Assembly (NCBI RefSeq): GCF_902459555.1
Contig: NZ_CABPSM010000009.1
Coordinates: 1 to 64,000 of the forward strand
Reading direction: 5' to 3'
DNA length: 64,000 bases
Origin: Pandoraea horticolens
GTDB lineage: Bacteria > Pseudomonadota > Gammaproteobacteria > Burkholderiales > Burkholderiaceae
In this document: piece by piece, positions 62,897 through 64,000 of the stretch
How positions within the stretch are numbered: position 1 is the stretch's first letter
Layout: the number at the start of each line of letters is the position of its first letter
Program-made: the position numbers and the translations under genes
The notes under the pieces: generated by a model
The model's database searches: none
Seen by the model: the letters and a program-made list of their open reading frames with translations, nothing else
Told to the model about the DNA's origin: nothing

Positions 62897-64000
62897 TCAC
62901 GAAGCACCTGCGTCAGGCGCGTTTTCAGGGGCACTTACGATGCGCGGAAGCGATTCGGCGTCGCCCAGCGCCGCATCGACGATGGATTGAGCTTCGCCCA
63001 GCAGTTGCTGCAGGTGGTGGTCTCCCTGAAAGCTCTCGCCGTATATCTTGTAAATCGGTTCGGTTCCTGACGGACGAGCCGCGAACCAGCCATGGTCGGT
63101 AACGACCTTCAAGCCGCCTATCGGCGCGTCGTTACCGGGCGCCTGCGTCAAAATCGCGTTGATCGGCTCTCCGGCGAGCCGCTTCGAGCGCACCTTATCT
63201 GCCGTCAATGCGGCGAGCACAGCCTGTTGTGCAGCGGTTGCACTTGCCTCACGACGTGCCTCGACCGGCGAGCCCAGGGCATGCGACAACGTCTGGTACA
63301 ACGCGCCGGGGTCTCGCCCGGTGCGCGCCATCATCTCGCCTGCCAACAGTGCGGGTATGAGACCGTCTTTGTCGGTTGTCCAGACCGAGCCGTCGCGCCG
63401 CGCGAAGCCAGTGCCTGCGCTTTCTTCTCCGGCTACCGCCAATGAGCCGTCGAGTAGTCCGGCGGCAAACCATTTGAATCCGACGGGAACTTCATACACA
63501 CGTCTCCCGAGTTTTGACGCGAGACGATCGATCAACTGGCTGCCGACGACCGTCTTGCCAATGGCCGCATCGGACCGCCATTCGGGACGGTGTTCGAACA
63601 AATACTCGACGACCACGGCGAAATAATGATTAGGTGGAAGCAGGCCAGCCTCTGGCGTGACGATGCCGTGGCGATCATGGTCGGTGTCGCAGGCAAATGC
63701 GATGTCGAAGGCATTCTTTTGCGCGATAAGCCCCCGCATGGCGAAAGCCGACGAGGGGTCCATGCGGATGCGACCGTCCCAATCGGCGGTCATGAAACCG
63801 AACGTCGGATCCACGGTCGTACGGGTTACCGTCAGATTCAGTCGATACCGCTCGGCAATGGCCGGCCAGTAATGCACACCGGCTCCCCCCAGGGGGTCGA
63901 CCCCCAAGTGAATGCCCGAGTCGCGCAACAAGTCCATGTCGATGACGTTGTGCAGGTCGTCGACATAGGTATTCAGGAAGTCATAGGGGTGCGTCGTGGC
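62897..64000 (-). CDS. pgm: phosphoglucomutase, 3' part (5' end beyond window)
   Basis: The frame is open to the right edge, so the gene continues outside. The C-terminal 367 or so codons show the sugar-binding and metal loops of alpha-D-phosphohexomutases: FACDTDHDRHGIVT (the metal-binding DxDxDR-like loop), GKTVVGSQLIDRLA, VAGEESAGTGF, and the phosphate-binding RPSGTEPIYKIYGES near the end. Interconverts glucose-1- and glucose-6-phosphate; the product feeds UDP-glucose for NdvB. The protein is expected to be about 545 residues. Confidence 0.92.
   Translation of the reverse strand, partial: ATTHPYDFLNTYVDDLHNVIDMDLLRDSGIHLGVDPLGGAGVHYWPAIAERYRLNLTVTRTTVDPTFGFMTADWDGRIRMDPSSAFAMRGLIAQKNAFDIAFACDTDHDRHGIVTPEAGLLPPNHYFAVVVEYLFEHRPEWRSDAAIGKTVVGSQLIDRLASKLGRRVYEVPVGFKWFAAGLLDGSLAVAGEESAGTGFARRDGSVWTTDKDGLIPALLAGEMMARTGRDPGALYQTLSHALGSPVEARREASATAAQQAVLAALTADKVRSKRLAGEPINAILTQAPGNDAPIGGLKVVTDHGWFAARPSGTEPIYKIYGESFQGDHHLQQLLGEAQSIVDAALGDAESLPRIVSAPENAPDAGAS

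Overview
The window is high-GC DNA with dense bacterial gene packing and a beta-proteobacterial gene set: two Gram-negative trimeric porins of the Burkholderia type, many LysR regulators, sulfonate-family solute-binding proteins, a DgdA/DgdR pair close to the one known from Burkholderia cepacia, and a cyclic beta-1,2-glucan synthase. I infer a member of the Burkholderiaceae, possibly Pandoraea or a relative. The genus call is not proven by the sequence.

Layout. 1-2.1 kb: a Tat-type solute-binding protein and a LysR regulator. 2.1-10.2 kb: a histidine-utilisation (hut) cluster on the minus strand, hutC-hutU-hutH-permease-hutI-hutG, with a HutC-like palindrome before hutU. The last gene, hutG, has lost about 80 codons and changed frame. 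10.5-20.6 kb: a porin, a TIGR00725-type LOG protein, a four-gene ABC importer (permease-ATPase-binding protein-permease), a D-threonine-aldolase-like PLP enzyme, a HAD hydrolase and two LysR regulators. 20.6-27 kb: a Tat sulfonate-binding protein, a GT39/83-type membrane glycosyltransferase, the dgdA/dgdR locus, an entericidin-like lipoprotein, an AhpD-like protein and a collapsed Old Yellow Enzyme gene. 27.5-31.2 kb: serine acetyltransferase, a MerR regulator fused to a P-loop domain, and a ChrA chromate transporter.

31.2-39.6 kb is the accessory core. Two tandem paralogues carry 7 and 6 copies of a 62-residue repeat that looks like a helix-turn-helix unit. They are flanked by a truncated C-terminal remnant on the left and an N-terminal remnant on the right, so the locus is a tandem array that has expanded and contracted. 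Next comes a 1103-residue protein whose C-terminal domain has the DxE...PFCxxC signature of toxin deaminases. No immunity gene is visible beside it. I read this region as a candidate effector island, which is an inference.

39.7-49.8 kb: an ABC exporter, a diguanylate cyclase followed by a leaderless binding-protein-like gene, an S24-type repressor without the usual catalytic serine, and a sulfonate cluster (leaderless SBP, SsuD, SsuA, porin) with no ABC permease or ATPase beside it. A small membrane peptide, a short hypothetical protein and a cold-shock protein follow. 50-64 kb: a 2883-residue NdvB cyclic glucan synthase, then small envelope or stress genes (PRC-barrel, slipin, zinc ribbon, Spy-like, a Tyr/Gly/Arg-rich secreted protein) and the 3' part of phosphoglucomutase. 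Phosphoglucomutase makes the glucose-1-phosphate needed for the UDP-glucose that NdvB uses.

A 73-bp hairpin occurs twice (2351-2423 and 27501-27573, opposite orientations). Four of the five differences between copies are two compensatory base-pair changes in the stem, which points to selection on secondary structure.
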